A DNA stretch of 35,901 nt from Bacteroidales bacterium (GTDB lineage: Bacteria; Bacteroidota; Bacteroidia; Bacteroidales; UBA932). Both the position numbers and the translations under genes were made by a program. Shown here piece by piece: positions 24,578 through 32,452 of the stretch. Location: NCBI GenBank assembly GCA_015060255.1, contig SUYV01000025.1, positions 1 through 35,901 of the forward strand. The letters are read 5' to 3'. The notes beneath the pieces were generated by a model. That model was not told where the DNA came from and did not search any database. It worked only from the letters and a program-made list of their open reading frames with translations. How positions within the stretch are numbered: the stretch's first letter is position 1; the number at the start of each line of letters is the position of its first letter.

Positions 24578-26737
24578 ATGAAAAAAGCAGCAGGCATCTG
24601 CCTATTGGCAGCAACAGTCATCACGCAGTCATGCGGATTTGGAAACAAGGAAATGGCATCCGACGCAATTGGAGTCAAGGTTTCCCCTGAAGATAACAGA
24701 GAGTATTCATACACCGACAAGAAGGCCGGATACTGGTATGGAACGACCCATCAGGAGAAGACAGAATGGTGGTCGGGATGGAACATGGCAAAGAAGAGGA
24801 TACTGGCCGACTACGCCATCGGCGTGGACGACCCGGCCATAGGCTCTGACCTTCAGCTCAACAGGAAGGACGCTCTCGAATGCGTCGTTTATCCGGACAG
24901 GATTGAGCGAGGCTGGGGCCATACTCAGGAGTCATTCCAGATGCTTGACAATACCCCAATTCTCTCGATCGATCTGGTTTCCATCGCAGATTCTCTCTTC
25001 ATTGTTCCTGACCTCAGCCACATATCGGAAGTGAAAGATTCGGAACACGGGCTGTTCCTGACTCCGACAGAGGCTCCAGACATGAATATCCTCATTGCAC
25101 CGGCCAGGAAAACCGGTTTCGTGAGGTTCGGAGACGGCATCAAGGCCGGGGCGGAGGCTGACGGCTTCATAATGACATATGGCACTGAAGATGAATGCAT
25201 TGCACTCGCCGACCTGTATCGTAAGTCAGGCAGGCAGATGATGAAGGAGAGGAAGGAAAGGATCAGCGGACTCATCACAGATTACAACTATGTGAAGACC
25301 AACCTGCCGTCGCTTGACAGCGCCCTGAACTGGATAACCATCACCATGGACGAGCTCATCACAGAGCAGCAGGGCAAGGGCATTTATGCCGGCCTGCCAT
25401 GGTTCAATGAATATTGGGGACGAGACATGTTCATATCATTCCCTGGCGCGTGCCTGGTGACCGGACAGTTCGAGACCGCAAAGCAGATCCTCAAGGACTT
25501 CGCCCAGCTTCAGGACACAGATCCGGCATCCGAAACATACGGCAGAATCCCTAACAGGGCAAACCTGGAAGGCATACTATATAATACTACAGACGGTACT
25601 CCGCGCTTCGTCATCCAGGCGCTTGAGGTTGCCAGATATTCGGGAGACATTGACTTCCTGCACGACCTCTACCCTGCCATCAAGACAAGCATCGACGCCT
25701 CGATAAAGAACTACACTGACGAGAACGGCTACCTCACCCACGCCGACGCTGACACATGGATGGACGTGAAGAGAAACGGCATCCCGGGCTCTCCACGAGG
25801 CAACAGGGCCAATGACATCCAGGCACTGTGGTACGGCCAGCTCACGGCCGGCAGCGAGATCGCCCGTCTCATGGGCGACACCGCTTCGGCAGAGGAATGG
25901 AGCGGTCTGGCTACACTGCTGGCAAGCAACTTCGAGCGCGACTACTGCGCCAAGGATGAGGCCCTTATATATGATCACTTGAACTCAGACGGAACTCCGG
26001 ACAAGCAGTTCCGCCCTAACCAGCTATACTGCTTCGAGCTCGTGAATGATGACATTTTCAAACAGAAGGTCACAAGGCGAGTATGGGAAGAACTCGTATA
26101 TCCATGGGGCGTCGCATCGCTCGCCCAGTGGGACCCGCAGTTCCATCCTCAGCACGAGAACTGGCACTATTATCACAAGGACGACGCATACCACAACGGT
26201 ACAATCTGGCTCTGGAACAATGGAGCTGCGATGCAGAGGATGATCGAATACGGACAGGTCGAACCTGCATGGGAGCTTTTCAAGAACATGAACAGGCAGG
26301 CTCTCAACGAAGGAGCCGTCGGCAGCCTCAGCGAGAATGCTGACGCTCATCCACGTGAAGGCCAGTCATGGGTAAAACGCTCCGGCACATTCCTCCAGGC
26401 GTGGAGCAATGCCGAGCACCTGCGCGCATGGTACCAGCATTTCCTCGGCATCCGCCCGAACCTGCTTGAGGGCAAGATAGTCATCGAGCCGCACATCCCG
26501 GCAGAAATCACCGACCTTGAGACCAAGGTCAAGATCGGAAGCGGCACCCTGCACTACAGCTACCACAATGGCAAAGTGTCCGTCAAGTTGGAAGGATGCG
26601 ACGCCGACCTAGAAATCCACGACCAGCAGGGCCATCAGGACTCCCCTCTCTTCGAAGGCGTGACCTTCTGCACCCCGGACCCGCTCGACAGCTACCCATG
26701 CTTCGACACCTATTACGAAGAAGCCCTGACATACTAA
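24578..26737 (+). CDS. Exported amylo-alpha-1,6-glucosidase-like glycoside hydrolase
   Basis: A 719-residue exported enzyme. The first 19 residues form a lipoprotein-like signal with Cys19 (TQSC); the box is weak at -3, and no Bacteroidetes surface-export motif follows, so a periplasmic location is favoured. The catalytic (alpha/alpha)6 barrel runs from about residue 230 to 640 and carries the GDE_C/amylo-alpha-1,6-glucosidase marks YWGRDMF (Arg282, Asp283), GRIPNRAN, ADADTWMDV (389-397) and NRANDIQALW. The family removes alpha-1,6 branch glucose from glycogen-like glucans. The N-terminal 200 residues are a beta-sandwich-like domain. No SusC/SusD pair is nearby. Confidence 0.82.
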   Translation: MKKAAGICLLAATVITQSCGFGNKEMASDAIGVKVSPEDNREYSYTDKKAGYWYGTTHQEKTEWWSGWNMAKKRILADYAIGVDDPAIGSDLQLNRKDALECVVYPDRIERGWGHTQESFQMLDNTPILSIDLVSIADSLFIVPDLSHISEVKDSEHGLFLTPTEAPDMNILIAPARKTGFVRFGDGIKAGAEADGFIMTYGTEDECIALADLYRKSGRQMMKERKERISGLITDYNYVKTNLPSLDSALNWITITMDELITEQQGKGIYAGLPWFNEYWGRDMFISFPGACLVTGQFETAKQILKDFAQLQDTDPASETYGRIPNRANLEGILYNTTDGTPRFVIQALEVARYSGDIDFLHDLYPAIKTSIDASIKNYTDENGYLTHADADTWMDVKRNGIPGSPRGNRANDIQALWYGQLTAGSEIARLMGDTASAEEWSGLATLLASNFERDYCAKDEALIYDHLNSDGTPDKQFRPNQLYCFELVNDDIFKQKVTRRVWEELVYPWGVASLAQWDPQFHPQHENWHYYHKDDAYHNGTIWLWNNGAAMQRMIEYGQVEPAWELFKNMNRQALNEGAVGSLSENADAHPREGQSWVKRSGTFLQAWSNAEHLRAWYQHFLGIRPNLLEGKIVIEPHIPAEITDLETKVKIGSGTLHYSYHNGKVSVKLEGCDADLEIHDQQGHQDSPLFEGVTFCTPDPLDSYPCFDTYYEEALTY

Positions 26738-26780
26738 AAATCAATGCTCCAAGTTCATTTGACCTTGGAGCATTGATTTT
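26737..26780 (+). terminator. Terminator hairpin after the glycosidase gene
   Basis: A perfect 17-bp stem (26737-26753 with 26764-26780) with a 10-base loop begins at the last base of the stop codon. The right arm ends in four T. Confidence 0.8.
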
Positions 26781-26783
26781 ACG

Positions 26784-26819
26784 AAAAAACCGCAACAGAA
26801 TGACTTCTATTGCGGTTTT
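26784..26819 (-). terminator. Minus-strand terminator, probably of the disrupted tRNA gene
   Basis: A 10-bp stem (26786-26795 with 26810-26819) is followed on the minus strand by six T. No protein gene ends here on that strand; the only candidate transcript is the tRNA-like 3' end at 26821-26838. Confidence 0.7.
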
Positions 26820-26820
26820 G

Positions 26821-26838
26821 TTGTGGTGTCACCGGGAA
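26821..26838 (-). other. Putative attL: 3' end of a tRNA gene, left junction of the element
   Basis: Read on the minus strand, ATTCCCGGTGACACCA has the lengths expected of the end of a tRNA: T-loop end, 5-base T-stem strand (CCCGG), 7-base acceptor strand (TGACACC) and discriminator A, without an encoded CCA. A minus-strand terminator follows directly. The rest of a tRNA is not present to the right. This is the arrangement left when an element integrates at a tRNA 3' end. The tRNA identity is unknown. Confidence 0.5.
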
Positions 26839-26951
26839 TACTTTTGGGGTAAAATTATGCGGAAGTCTTGGGGTGGTTATTCAACTATATTATTGATATT
26901 CAATTATTTTGGATTTTATTCTCCAAAAGTGATATTTTGAAGTACAGAAAA

Positions 26952-26972
26952 ATTAGGCACATATTAGGCACA
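26952..26972 (+). repeat. Tandem direct repeat ATTAGGCACA upstream of the integrase
   Basis: Two perfect 10-base copies (26952-26961 and 26963-26972) with an 11-base period lie between the junction and the integrase promoter. They may be integrase arm sites or an operator. A related TCAGGCAC precedes the promoter of the HTH gene at 29275-29282. The rest of 26839-26951 is AT-rich with nothing else recognised. Confidence 0.6.
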
Positions 26973-26988
26973 ACTCTAAAACTTTTAT

Positions 26989-26996
26989 TATCTTTG
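26989..26996 (+). promoter_or_regulatory. -7 box of the integrase gene
   Basis: TATCTTTG matches TAnnTTTG, 28 bases before the integrase ATG and 16 bases after the AGGCAC repeats. Confidence 0.5.
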
Positions 26997-27024
26997 TAAT
27001 GCAATCAATAAATGTGCTTTTTAT

Positions 27025-28353
27025 ATGGCAACTTCATTCTTTATTCGTACGAAGAAGACAAGCGGTCTTGCTTCGGTTGGGGCCCGGATTCAGATTCCGG
27101 AGCAGAAAATTGACTGGCGTATTTCTACTGGTCTGCATGCCGACATCAAGAAGTGGAATGCTTCAAAGAAATCATCTTTGAGCATGAAGAATTATCGGGA
27201 GTCCGAGGACGGTGCTGTTCTTTGGCAGAAGCTTGATAGCATCGCAGCCAGGATAGATGCTGCAGCAAAAATGGGGATTCTGACTTCCGATTATATGAAG
27301 GATATAATCGAGAGTTGTGTGCTTGCTGAGGAGATTGCTTTGGAACAGGAAAAGCAGGAGAAGGCAAACAAGATGACTCTGGTCAAGTACATTGACCGAT
27401 ATGTTGAGCAGTGCAAGTCTGGAGGCAGGTCCACTTATCTTGGCGGCAATTTCTCTCCCAATACTATCAAGGCAATCAATGTTGCAGTCAAGAAGTTGAA
27501 GGATTTCTTTGAAACTTCAAAGAAGGAGTACGACTTCGAGGATGTTGATATGAATTTCTACAGAGAGTATAACGCATATCTCAAGAGCATTGATTACAGC
27601 ATCAATTCTATTGGTAAGGTGATGAGGACTCTTAAGACTTTGCTTAAGTGTGCCGAGGAAGATGGCTATCCGGTACACCCTGCCTATAAGGGTGCCGCAT
27701 TCAAGGCTACAAGGGTTGATGTTGATGCAATTTACCTAACGAGAGAAGATCTTAAAGCCATCTGCGAAGCTGATATTTCAGATATGTCGGCTGGTCATCA
27801 GTTGGCCAGAGATATTTTTATGATAGGAGTATGGACTGCTCAACGTGTTTCCGATTATAATAATCTTAGCAGGGAAAACATCAGGACTGAGGTTTTCAGG
27901 TCATCTGACGAGAACGGGAATGTCACTGAGAAGAATGTTATGACGATACACCTGACACAGCAGAAAGTCAAGAAGAAAGTTGTTATTCCTTGCTGCAGCG
28001 AGTTAAGGGAAATTCTTTCGAGATATCCCGAGCAATTACCGCATCTGGCTGATCAGAAGATTAATGATTACATGAAGGATATCGGAAGAAGAGCCGGTCT
28101 GACTGAACTGATTGAGGTCACTTCAACAAAAGGAGGAAACATCGTCAAGACAATGATTGAGAAATGCGAACTTATCCACACTCACACTGCACGACGTACC
28201 GGGGCCACTTTGATGTACCTGTCCGGAATGAATGTATATGACATCTGCAAGATTACTGGACATAGCAGTATCACAATGCTTGAGAAATATATCAAAGCTG
28301 ATGGTCTTGAGACTGTCAAGAAGATGGCCGAGAATTACGATTACTTCAAATAA
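27025..28353 (+). CDS. Tyrosine-type site-specific integrase of the element
   Basis: A 442-residue phage-type integrase. It has an N-terminal arm-binding domain (about 1-85), a SAM-like core-binding domain (about 110-215) and a catalytic domain with Arg274 (TAQRVSDY), His387 and Arg390 (HTARR), His413 (GHSS) and Tyr422 (LEKYIK), so the active site looks complete. It lies next to a tRNA-like junction, which is the usual place for such an integrase. It is clearly distinct from the housekeeping XerC at 8867-9856. The next gene begins 6 bases after its stop. Confidence 0.93.
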   Translation: MATSFFIRTKKTSGLASVGARIQIPEQKIDWRISTGLHADIKKWNASKKSSLSMKNYRESEDGAVLWQKLDSIAARIDAAAKMGILTSDYMKDIIESCVLAEEIALEQEKQEKANKMTLVKYIDRYVEQCKSGGRSTYLGGNFSPNTIKAINVAVKKLKDFFETSKKEYDFEDVDMNFYREYNAYLKSIDYSINSIGKVMRTLKTLLKCAEEDGYPVHPAYKGAAFKATRVDVDAIYLTREDLKAICEADISDMSAGHQLARDIFMIGVWTAQRVSDYNNLSRENIRTEVFRSSDENGNVTEKNVMTIHLTQQKVKKKVVIPCCSELREILSRYPEQLPHLADQKINDYMKDIGRRAGLTELIEVTSTKGGNIVKTMIEKCELIHTHTARRTGATLMYLSGMNVYDICKITGHSSITMLEKYIKADGLETVKKMAENYDYFK

Positions 28354-28359
28354 TCCACC

Positions 28360-29145
28360 ATGACTGACCGAGGTATGAATATACACATCTTACATGAGGC
28401 TGCCGACACATTGAAGTCGGCAACCTCGGTTTTGAGCAGATGTTGCCAAGCTTTTGACATCATGGATGGAGAGTTCAGAAGAGTTCCGGGCATCAGATCG
28501 GCTAAAATTGACCTCATGGACCGTTATACAAAGATTGTTGCGGCATTAGAGGAGTGCAGCGGACTGTTCAGTTCCGAATGGAATGATATCAAGGAAAACG
28601 ATGCAAAGTTACATGTTGTTTCGTTGTTCACACAAGCATACGGTGCTTTCCGCAGTTTTGTGGTATGGCTGGACGATCTCTCCTATGAGCATCCAGCAAG
28701 GGCTTATGAACTATTCGGGCATGATAGGATTTCAGAGAGTCTAATAATTGTCCTGCATCGTTTTGATAAGGAATTCAGTTATTATTATGACTATGTTGAT
28801 GGGCGCTGGGATGATGAAGGCGATCTCGAAGAAGAGGATTCTATTCTGTATCCAGGACTAAGCCAGGCTCTCGAGGGCCATATGTTTGGACTCAGCGACA
28901 TTGCACTGGACATCCTGATAAAACATCAACCGACTGTTCTGAAAGGAACATGGTTCGGACCAAAGAATGAAGCGACGTATTTTGGAAAGCATTTCGGTTT
29001 GAGTTGTAGAGAAATGAATGATGCATTTACATTTCTTGGCAAAAACGGCAAAGAAGTCAAACTGAATTACAATTGGAACGACGACGATAAGGTTGACTGT
29101 CATTCTCCAATATATTTGGCACTTGAGAAGTTCAGGAGGGTTTGA
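28360..29145 (+). CDS. Unknown 261-residue protein of the element
   Basis: Not recognised. It is soluble, without signal peptide or membrane segment, mostly helical by composition and acidic in the middle (DDEGDLEEEDS around residues 150-160). A hydrophobic heptad-like pattern runs over about residues 45-110. The last 60 residues (from KGTWFGPKNEATYFGKHFGL) may be a small separate domain. Its start is 6 bases after the integrase stop, so it is probably expressed with it. Excision control or regulation of the integrase are possible roles, without direct support. Confidence 0.7.
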   Translation: MTDRGMNIHILHEAADTLKSATSVLSRCCQAFDIMDGEFRRVPGIRSAKIDLMDRYTKIVAALEECSGLFSSEWNDIKENDAKLHVVSLFTQAYGAFRSFVVWLDDLSYEHPARAYELFGHDRISESLIIVLHRFDKEFSYYYDYVDGRWDDEGDLEEEDSILYPGLSQALEGHMFGLSDIALDILIKHQPTVLKGTWFGPKNEATYFGKHFGLSCREMNDAFTFLGKNGKEVKLNYNWNDDDKVDCHSPIYLALEKFRRV

Positions 29146-29153
29146 TATCAAAC
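29140..29153. repeat. Perfect 14-base palindrome over a stop codon
   Basis: GTTTGATATCAAAC spans the stop codon of the preceding gene. It is fully symmetric and lies at the left of a repeat-rich intergenic region, so it may be a protein-binding site. Confidence 0.5.
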
Positions 29154-29157
29154 TTAT

Positions 29158-29249
29158 GAGCCACATTCGAGCCACTCTCCAATATTGAACGGTTTCCATT
29201 AGGAAGCCGTTTTTTCGTTGTCAACCACTCCAAGCCACTCAAAACCACA
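29158..29249 (+). repeat. Helically phased RCCAC repeats
   Basis: RCCAC cores begin at 29160, 29171, 29224, 29234 and 29244. Spacings of 11, 53, 10 and 10 bases put all five on one face of the helix. A terminator lies between the second and third copies. Confidence 0.5.
29188..29215 (+). terminator. Terminator after the integrase and 261-residue protein genes
   Basis: A 10-bp stem (29188-29197 with 29202-29211, one wobble) with an ATTA loop is followed by more T. It separates the integrase unit from the replication unit. Confidence 0.8.
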
Positions 29250-29283
29250 TTTTTAGGATTTTTAATGTTGGATATCAGGCACT

Positions 29284-29291
29284 TACATTTG
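29284..29291 (+). promoter_or_regulatory. -7 box of the replication unit
   Basis: TACATTTG matches TAnnTTTG, 32 bases before the ATG at 29324. TCAGGCAC sits just upstream at 29275-29282, like the repeats before the integrase promoter. Confidence 0.45.
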
Positions 29292-29323
29292 CTCATCAAA
29301 CATTTCATTCAAATTCTAATCAT

Positions 29324-29635
29324 ATGGGAGAGTTACAGTTTTTAGAGAAGATGCTGGGCAACATCATTCGCCCCATCATCCGGGAAAGTGTTGAGGAGGT
29401 TATTCCGAAATACTTTGAAAAGAAAGTGCAGAGACGCTATTCGATCAAGGAGTTCTGTGAGAAGTTCGGTATTGCTGAGTCATCTTTCCACAATTGGGCT
29501 AATGCCAATGGTATCGAGAGGATAAAGGATGGCCATAACACTTATGTCGATGCTGACATTGTGGATGAGAAGGCTGCCAGAGGAGAGATAGGCAAGTATG
29601 TCCATCAGAAGAAAAAGAGGAGTCATAAACTATAA
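29324..29635 (+). CDS. Small helix-turn-helix DNA-binding protein
   Basis: A 103-residue basic protein. The first 35 residues are an amphipathic helix. From about residue 38 it matches MerR/excisionase-like HTH_17 proteins (RRYSIKEFCEKFGIAESSFHNWANANGI, then NTYVDADIV). The C-terminus is very basic (HQKKKRSHKL). In Bacteroidetes elements such proteins sit between integrase and replication genes as excisionases or regulators. It could bind the phased repeats just upstream. Eleven bases separate it from the next gene. Confidence 0.75.
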   Translation: MGELQFLEKMLGNIIRPIIRESVEEVIPKYFEKKVQRRYSIKEFCEKFGIAESSFHNWANANGIERIKDGHNTYVDADIVDEKAARGEIGKYVHQKKKRSHKL

Positions 29636-29646
29636 TCTGTCAACTT

Positions 29647-30279
29647 ATGGAAAAACTATTCTGCATTTTCCAAGAGGTCTGCGAGATTAATACAGTTTTG
29701 CCAGAAAGCATTGATGAGAGAGTCGCATTATATGAGAAACATCTGCAGCACCCCATCGTAATGACTTTAGAAGAATATCATGAATACTCACATTCATATC
29801 AGTCACACATTGAAAAAGCCAGACAATGCAGGGATGCTGATGCAAAGCACAGGATAATACGTTACGAACTTCCAGCAGTATGTTATAGTGCGACCCTTTG
29901 GAATCAGACATTCGGGGTTTCAGAAGCAATCAAATTGCGTTGGTACAATTCCATCGTGGCGTTAGATATCAATAAAGAGCAGGCTCTTGAGTATATGATA
30001 TTCAGGCTGAGTTCTTTTGACTTTGTACTATATGCCAGCGAGTCTGCTGACGGAAAAGATATAATCGTTCTTGTTTTGACTGACTGTCCATGCCCTTCTT
30101 CACACAAAGATTATTTCCTGGCATTGAAGTCTATATTTCAAGGAGCCGACCTTGCTGTCAGTGATAAAGGGATAGACTATATGATATTAAGACCGATTGG
30201 TTATAGTAAAGGTGCTTATATCAATTACGAATGTACCTATTTTAAATTGATTAAAGATAATTCAGAGACTTATGATTGA
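29647..30279 (+). CDS. BT4734-like (VirE N-terminal-like) replication protein
   Basis: A 210-residue protein resembling the BT4734-like N-terminal domain found in primase-type proteins of Bacteroidetes elements. The pattern of the family can be followed: YELPAVCYSAT, a strand with SIVALDIN, FVLYASESADGKDIIVLV, then a helix and GIDYMILRPIGYSKGAYIN. In larger homologues this domain is fused to a helicase; here the helicase is the next gene, overlapping by 8 bases. It is probably part of the element's replication initiation, as an inference from context. Confidence 0.6.
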   Translation: MEKLFCIFQEVCEINTVLPESIDERVALYEKHLQHPIVMTLEEYHEYSHSYQSHIEKARQCRDADAKHRIIRYELPAVCYSATLWNQTFGVSEAIKLRWYNSIVALDINKEQALEYMIFRLSSFDFVLYASESADGKDIIVLVLTDCPCPSSHKDYFLALKSIFQGADLAVSDKGIDYMILRPIGYSKGAYINYECTYFKLIKDNSETYD

Positions 30280-31318
30280 CAAGAAATATCAGGAAGAGGT
30301 AGCTGCTGAAAATCCCGTCGAGAGGTATTTCAAGGTGATGAGCGGTGCGGACTGGATGGCGGAGGCCAACAGCATGCCCCTTCGCAAGAAGTTAGCTGGC
30401 GATCTGTGGTTTGAGGGTGAGAATGCGGTTTTGTTTGCCGACACTAATGCCGGGAAGAGTATTCTTGCGGTTCAGATTGCGGATTCCATTTCACGTGGCG
30501 TAGCAATCGATCCTCTTGAACTGACGGCAACTGCGCAGCCGGTCATTTATTTCGATTTTGAGATGGAGGCTCCGCAGTTTAGTGCAAGGTACTCTGTCAA
30601 TGGTCAGAATCCTTACCAATGGGACAGTAATTTCAATCGGGTCGAGATCAACGACGATGCTGATGTGCCTTCTGGGAATTATACCCATTTCATCTGCGAT
30701 GCTATTGAATCGGTGATGAATGCCGTCGGTGCGAAGATCGGGATTATTGACAACATCACTTATTTGGGCGATGAACTTGAGAAGAGCAAAGCAGCTGCTC
30801 CGCTGATAAAGATGTTGAAGGCAATCAAAAAGAAGAACGGGTTTTCTTTTCTGATTCTTGCTCATACACCGAAACGGAACAATACGAAGCCCATCACGAA
30901 GAATGATTTGAGCGGTAGTAAGCAGATTATGAATCTGGTTGATTCCGCGTTTGCTATTGGAGACAGCAAGCAGGAGAATGGTCTTCATTACATCAAGCAG
31001 GTGAAGAGTCGCAATGCGAGGTATCAGTTTGACAAGGATAATGTTCTGGTGTGCAGGATTGTCAAGGAGGATAATTTCTTGAAGTTTGTGATTCAGGGAA
31101 CTGCTCTTGAGCTTGATCATCTTGAGTCTGCAGAGCCTATGAACAGGGAGAAACTTTATGATCTTATCAAGAGGGAATATCCGAAGGGAAAGAGTGCCAG
31201 GAGTATTGCTGACCAGGCTGGCTATAGTCACACCACGATTAATAAGATTGTCGCTGAATTGATAAGGAACGGACAACTAAAAGAGCGTGGAAATGGAAAC
31301 TTGACAGAAATGCCATAG
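30272..31318 (+). CDS. RepA-type AAA ATPase, replicative helicase
   Basis: A 348-residue RecA-fold ATPase like hexameric RepA helicases. The Walker A loop is ADTNAGKS at 56-63, with Ala in place of the first Gly. Walker B-like strands follow in VIYFDFEM and IGIIDNITYL, and LILAHTPKRN is a typical sensor region. A C-terminal winged helix (about 300-345; SIADQAGYSHTTINKIVAEL) could bind DNA. The start overlaps the previous gene by 8 bases. Its 3' end begins a cluster of GGAAAC/GTTTCC repeats, which may be its binding region. Confidence 0.82.
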   Translation: MIDKKYQEEVAAENPVERYFKVMSGADWMAEANSMPLRKKLAGDLWFEGENAVLFADTNAGKSILAVQIADSISRGVAIDPLELTATAQPVIYFDFEMEAPQFSARYSVNGQNPYQWDSNFNRVEINDDADVPSGNYTHFICDAIESVMNAVGAKIGIIDNITYLGDELEKSKAAAPLIKMLKAIKKKNGFSFLILAHTPKRNNTKPITKNDLSGSKQIMNLVDSAFAIGDSKQENGLHYIKQVKSRNARYQFDKDNVLVCRIVKEDNFLKFVIQGTALELDHLESAEPMNREKLYDLIKREYPKGKSARSIADQAGYSHTTINKIVAELIRNGQLKERGNGNLTEMP

Positions 31319-31558
31319 GTTCCGTATTTTCCACAGTTTCCACAATACATTATGTGGAAACCTTGGAAAGTGTGAAAACTCTGTAAGTTTCCATTTTACA
31401 TACTTTTCTAAAGCATTAAAGCGATGAACAGCAACTCTTTAAAATACAGATATACTCTGGAAACCTATGACCCAAACATTAAAAAGCATGTATGTCCGGC
31501 TTGTGGAAAAAGAAGCCTTGTGAGGTATATTGACGTGGAAACTGGTGAGTATGTTTCC
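31287..31558. repeat. GGAAAC/GTTTCC repeat cluster, candidate replication origin
   Basis: Seven exact GGAAAC or GTTTCC hexamers (31295, 31336, 31356, 31387, 31459, 31537, 31553) plus several one-mismatch copies lie in 272 bases. They run across the end of the helicase gene, the 105-base gap and the start of the primase-like gene. In the middle, GTTTCCACA (31336-31344) and TGTGGAAAC (31353-31361) form a perfect 9-bp inverted repeat. Chance would give well under one exact copy on both strands. Confidence 0.55.
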
Positions 31559-32380
31559 ACTGAGGTTGGAAGATGCGACCGGGAGCAGAAGTGCGGATAT
31601 CATAAGAGGCCGAGGGATTTCTTCGACGAACATGGTGGAGGACCGAGAAAGGAGTATTTCTTTCCTAAAGTCAGGAGAAAAAGTATTCCGGACGATCACT
31701 ATTCGGTTGTTGCCGCACAACTGGCCAAAGATACCATGACCGCTTACGAGAAGAACAATCTGATGCTTTTTATCAAATCTCGTTGGGGCAAGGATGCTTT
31801 ACAGCATGTTACCTCGACTTATCGTATAGGCACATGCAGGTTCTGGCCAGGCTCAACGATCTTTTGGCAGCAGGACTGCGAAGGACGCTTCAGGACAGGA
31901 AAGATAATGCTTTATAACCGGGAGAACGGGCATAGGGTCAAGGATCCCGTCAGCAAGATCATGTGGGTTCATAAGTTGCCGATGTTTTCTGATTTTCATT
32001 TGAGGCAGTGTCTGTTTGGAGAACATCTGATAAAATGCTCTGACAAGCCGGTAGCAATCGTCGAGAGCGAGAAGACTGCGATAATTGCCAGCCTGTTCTT
32101 CCCGAATGCGATTTGGGTCGCCACGGGTGGATTGAATAATCTGCAGGGAGAAAAATTACAGTCTTTGAAAGGGCGTGAGATTATCCTCTTTCCTGATTTG
32201 GGAGCGGAGACGAAATGGATCATGCAGGCTGATGCTATCCCCTGCCTCAAGAATGTCAAGGTTTCCGCCTGGCTGATGAAGCACAGTACGCAAGCACAGA
32301 AGGACGATGGGCTGGATATTGGAGATTGGCTGATCGGGTTGCCGTCGGTGAAAAGTTTTCGGGTCCGGGATTTTTTGTAA
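31424..32380 (+). CDS. DUF6371-like Zn-ribbon/TOPRIM primase-type protein
   Basis: A 318-residue protein. An N-terminal zinc ribbon has Cys24, Cys27, Cys51 and Cys57 (CPACGK, GRCDREQKCGYH), and a TOPRIM-like domain follows with Glu214 (VESEKTA), ATGGLNNL and Asp258 (LFPDLG). This is the layout of DnaG-type primase fragments and of DUF6371 proteins in Bacteroidetes elements. The classical central RNA polymerase subdomain is short or missing. With the two preceding genes it forms a complete-looking initiation module. It begins 105 bases after the helicase stop. Confidence 0.75.
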   Translation: MNSNSLKYRYTLETYDPNIKKHVCPACGKRSLVRYIDVETGEYVSTEVGRCDREQKCGYHKRPRDFFDEHGGGPRKEYFFPKVRRKSIPDDHYSVVAAQLAKDTMTAYEKNNLMLFIKSRWGKDALQHVTSTYRIGTCRFWPGSTIFWQQDCEGRFRTGKIMLYNRENGHRVKDPVSKIMWVHKLPMFSDFHLRQCLFGEHLIKCSDKPVAIVESEKTAIIASLFFPNAIWVATGGLNNLQGEKLQSLKGREIILFPDLGAETKWIMQADAIPCLKNVKVSAWLMKHSTQAQKDDGLDIGDWLIGLPSVKSFRVRDFL

Positions 32381-32393
32381 TGTTGATTTTTCT

Positions 32394-32401
32394 TAAATTT
32401 G
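32394..32401 (+). promoter_or_regulatory. -7 box of the AlbA_2-type gene
   Basis: TAAATTTG matches TAnnTTTG, 51 bases before the ATG at 32453, with a TTTG 16 bases upstream. Confidence 0.45.
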
Positions 32402-32452
32402 CGGACTGCGACTCTAAAAGTTGCCTAGACCGCACAAACAGACATTAAGATA

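Noticed and set aside
25577..25978. Minus-strand open frames within the glycosidase gene
   Set aside because: Shadows produced by the GC-rich codons of the glycosidase.
26821..26895. Complete tRNA gene at the left junction
   Set aside because: Only the T-arm and acceptor 3' strand can be traced; the sequence then departs from a tRNA.
32401..32433. Interrupted hairpin in the leader of the AlbA_2-type gene
   Set aside because: Stems of 4, 2 and 5 bp with mismatches and unequal bulges, partly within the -7 box; too weak to call a regulatory structure.
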